Shown piece after piece: positions 62,465 to 64,000 of a DNA stretch of 64,000 bases. The notes under the pieces are model-generated. The model did no database searches. It was not told where the DNA came from and saw nothing but the letters and a program-made list of their open reading frames with translations. The DNA is taken from positions 229,231 through 293,230 of the forward strand of contig JBDHTX010000001.1 of the NCBI GenBank assembly GCA_039808885.1, read 5' to 3'. The stretch's first letter is position 1; every line of letters begins with the position of its first letter. The position numbers and the translations under genes were made by a program. This DNA comes from Dongia_A sp039808885 (GTDB lineage Bacteria; Pseudomonadota; Alphaproteobacteria; Dongiales; Dongiaceae).

Positions 62465-63073
62465 CTATACCGCCTGGCGCGCCTGCAAGGCCTGAATCAG
62501 CGTGCCATCATCGAGATAGTCGAGTTCGCCGCCAACCGGCACGCCATGCGCAAGGCGTGAGACGGAAAGCCCAAAGGGCTGCAGCCGGTCGCTCAGGAAA
62601 TGCGCGGTGGTCTGGCCGTCGACGGTGGCGCCGAGCGCCAGCACGACCTCCTTCACCCCGCCCTCTTTGACATTGGCCGCCTCGATGCGGCGGAACAGCG
62701 GCTTCAAATTGAGCTGCTCCGGCCCGATGCCGTCGAGCGCCGAGAGCAGGCCGCCCAGCACATGATAGCGGCCGCGGAACGCCGCCGTGCGCTCCAGCGC
62801 CCAGAGGTCGGCGACATCGGCGACGACGCAGAGGATGGCCGGGTCGCGGCGCGGATCGGTGCAGATCCCGCAGGGATCGGCGGCATCCAGGTTGCCGCAT
62901 TGGCTGCAGGTCCGCACATGCTCGGCAGCAGCCTTCAAGGCGTCGATCAGCGGCAGCAGCGCCGATTCCTTGCGCTTGATGAGGTTGAGCGCCGCGCGCC
63001 GCGCCGAACGCGGCCCAAGGCCCGGCAGGCGCGCCAGGACCTGGATCAGGCGATCGATTTCCGGTGCCGCCAT
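62465..63073 (-). CDS. recR: Recombination mediator protein RecR
   Basis: A protein of 202 residues for RecFOR-dependent DNA repair. N-terminal helix-hairpin-helix (LARLPGLGPRSARRAALNLI), the zinc finger CSQCGNLDAADPCGIC, and the Toprim domain with VVADVADLWALERT, LGGLLSALDGIGPE and VLALGATVDGQTTAHFL (landmark residues only). It follows ybaB by 25 bases, in the conserved dnaX-ybaB-recR order. Confidence 0.96.
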   Translation of the reverse strand: MAAPEIDRLIQVLARLPGLGPRSARRAALNLIKRKESALLPLIDALKAAAEHVRTCSQCGNLDAADPCGICTDPRRDPAILCVVADVADLWALERTAAFRGRYHVLGGLLSALDGIGPEQLNLKPLFRRIEAANVKEGGVKEVVLALGATVDGQTTAHFLSDRLQPFGLSVSRLAHGVPVGGELDYLDDGTLIQALQARQAV

Positions 63074-63098
63074 CGCGCGACTGGTCCGAGTTCCCGGC

Positions 63099-63422
63099 TC
63101 AGAACGGGAGCTTGAAGCCCGGCGGCAATTGCAGCCCGCCGGTCAGCTTGGCCATCTGCTCGGCCATCTGGGAATCGGCCTTGGACTTGGCGTCCTTGGC
63201 GGCGGCGACGATCAGATCCTCCAGCACCTCGATATCCTCGGGCGTGGCGAGCTTGGGATCGATCTTCACCTTGCGCACCTCGCCCTTGCCGCTGATGGTG
63301 ACGGCGACGAGCCCGCCGCCGGCCTGGCCGGTCACTTCGATCTGCTCCAGCGCGCTCTGCATCTCCGCCATCTTGGATTGCATCTCCTGCGCCTGCTTCA
63401 GCATCTGGCTCAGATTCTTCAT
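63099..63422 (-). CDS. ybaB: YbaB/EbfC nucleoid-associated protein
   Basis: A protein of 107 residues with an N-terminal helix rich in Gln and Met (LSQMLKQAQEMQSKMAEMQ), then the beta sheet (VTGQAGGGLVAVTISGKGEVRKV) and a C-terminal helix with MAKLTGGLQLPPGFKLPF. It binds DNA as a dimer. Its ATG overlaps the dnaX stop (ATGA). Confidence 0.95.
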   Translation of the reverse strand: MKNLSQMLKQAQEMQSKMAEMQSALEQIEVTGQAGGGLVAVTISGKGEVRKVKIDPKLATPEDIEVLEDLIVAAAKDAKSKADSQMAEQMAKLTGGLQLPPGFKLPF

Positions 63423-64000
63423 GACAGATCCTCGTCGATGATCTCGGGCAGATCGGCATTGCCGATCTCGGTCGCCGTTTCGGGCGCTTCCGCGGCGGCG
63501 GCCTCCATGTCACCCATGGGCCCGGCCAGGTCGCGCACCTCGTCGATGGTGGCGCCGGGGAAGGCCTGCAGCACCGCCTTCACCAGCGGATGCTGCGCCG
63601 CCTCGGCGCGCTGCGCCTCGGCCATCGCCGCCGCCTGCTGCTTCAGGGTCGGCGCGCCCGCATGGCTGGAGACGCTGACCAGCCAGCGCTTGCCGGTCCA
63701 TTCGTTGAGCGCGGCGGCGACCCGCGTCGCCAGATTGCTCGGCGCCTTGTCGCCGGGGCGGAAATCGATGCGGCCGATCTCGAACTGCACCAAGTGCACG
63801 TCGGATTGCAGATGCGCCGCCAGGATCGGTTCGCGCTTGCTCTGGAACAGCGCCACCACCTCGCTGAAGCTCTGCGGCTGCGGCATGGCCAAGGCTTGCG
63901 TCACAGGCGCCGCGGCGGGCTGCGGCGCGCTTTGCGGGGCAAGCTGCGATTGCGGCTGCATGCGGGGCGCGGTCGCCTGGGTGGCGCGGCCGCCATCGCC
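63419..64000 (-). CDS. dnaX: DNA polymerase III gamma/tau subunit, C-terminal part
   Basis: The frame is open to the right edge, so the N-terminal ATPase is outside the window. The visible 193 residues have a Gln/Ala/Pro-rich linker (about 30 residues), then the tau C-terminal domain (FSEVVALFQSKREPILAAHLQ, WTGKRWLVSVS) and an acidic tail. That domain contacts the polymerase alpha subunit and DnaB. Assignment is supported by its coupling to ybaB-recR. Confidence 0.88.
   Translation of the reverse strand, partial: GDGGRATQATAPRMQPQSQLAPQSAPQPAAAPVTQALAMPQPQSFSEVVALFQSKREPILAAHLQSDVHLVQFEIGRIDFRPGDKAPSNLATRVAAALNEWTGKRWLVSVSSHAGAPTLKQQAAAMAEAQRAEAAQHPLVKAVLQAFPGATIDEVRDLAGPMGDMEAAAAEAPETATEIGNADLPEIIDEDLS

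Overview
The window looks like chromosome of a free-living, high-GC alphaproteobacterium, most like the Rhodospirillales. The reasons are the rpmH-rnpA-yidD-yidC-engB-argB and dnaX-ybaB-recR gene orders, a DUF2336 protein, a full CtrA-type box (TTAA-N7-TTAA), a phenylalanine hydroxylase/HPPD pair beside an Lrp-type regulator, and a complete aerobic CO dehydrogenase cluster. No transposase, integrase, phage gene, rRNA, tRNA or CRISPR array was found. Mobile-looking DNA is limited to small intergenic repeats and one MITE-like element. This taxonomic placement is inference from gene content only.

Layout. 0-9 kb: the end of an amino-acid ABC transporter operon, two class I aminotransferases, three EamA-type exporters and acetoacetyl-CoA synthetase. 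9-13.3 kb: a Sel1 protein, then a leftward run made of two tiny flagellar-like proteins, a TPR protein fused to a PRMT-type methyltransferase, an Asp/Glu-racemase-family protein and an OsmC protein. 13.4-20.1 kb: a CoA-ester lyase, two unknown secreted proteins, an enolase-superfamily dehydratase with a GNAT enzyme, and phhA-hppD with a divergent Lrp regulator. 20.2-24.6 kb: the rpmH to argB housekeeping block. 24.7-27.3 kb: a DUF2336 protein and a PAS-GGDEF diguanylate cyclase behind a CtrA box. 27.4-31 kb: a pyrimidine nucleotidase, dapD, dapE and a membrane protein.

31.1-40.7 kb holds a form I (Mo-Cu) aerobic CO dehydrogenase locus: an MHYT-LytTR regulator, coxM-S-L, then coxD, coxE, coxF, a MobA-like nucleotidyltransferase and coxG. 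CoxL carries the AYRCSFR active-site loop, so CO oxidation is the expected activity. The locus lies between dapDE and truA-fmt-def. 40.6-45.9 kb: truA-fmt-def, a MITE-like element, rmuC, and an SPFH/NfeD pair.

45.9-60.6 kb: a quinone-linked sulfite dehydrogenase (SoeABC-type), a beta-alanine/omega-amino-acid:pyruvate aminotransferase, a polyamine-type ABC importer, a divergent MocR regulator, an acetate/propionate kinase and a TauE/SafE exporter. Together these suggest uptake and deamination of a polyamine-, beta-alanine- or sulfonate-like amine with disposal of sulfite. The right end carries a DUF4139 protein and recR-ybaB-dnaX.

Translational coupling (ATGA/GTGA overlaps) is very common. 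GC-rich repeats sit inside the dap, cox and soe operons. In two of these cases (cox and soe) the repeat edge appears to supply the ribosome-binding site for the next gene or for its leader peptide. The items most worth following up are the TPR-PRMT/micro-axial-protein neighbourhood, the repeat-derived leader peptide before coxD, and the periodic TCGTGC repeats between the LytTR regulator and coxM.
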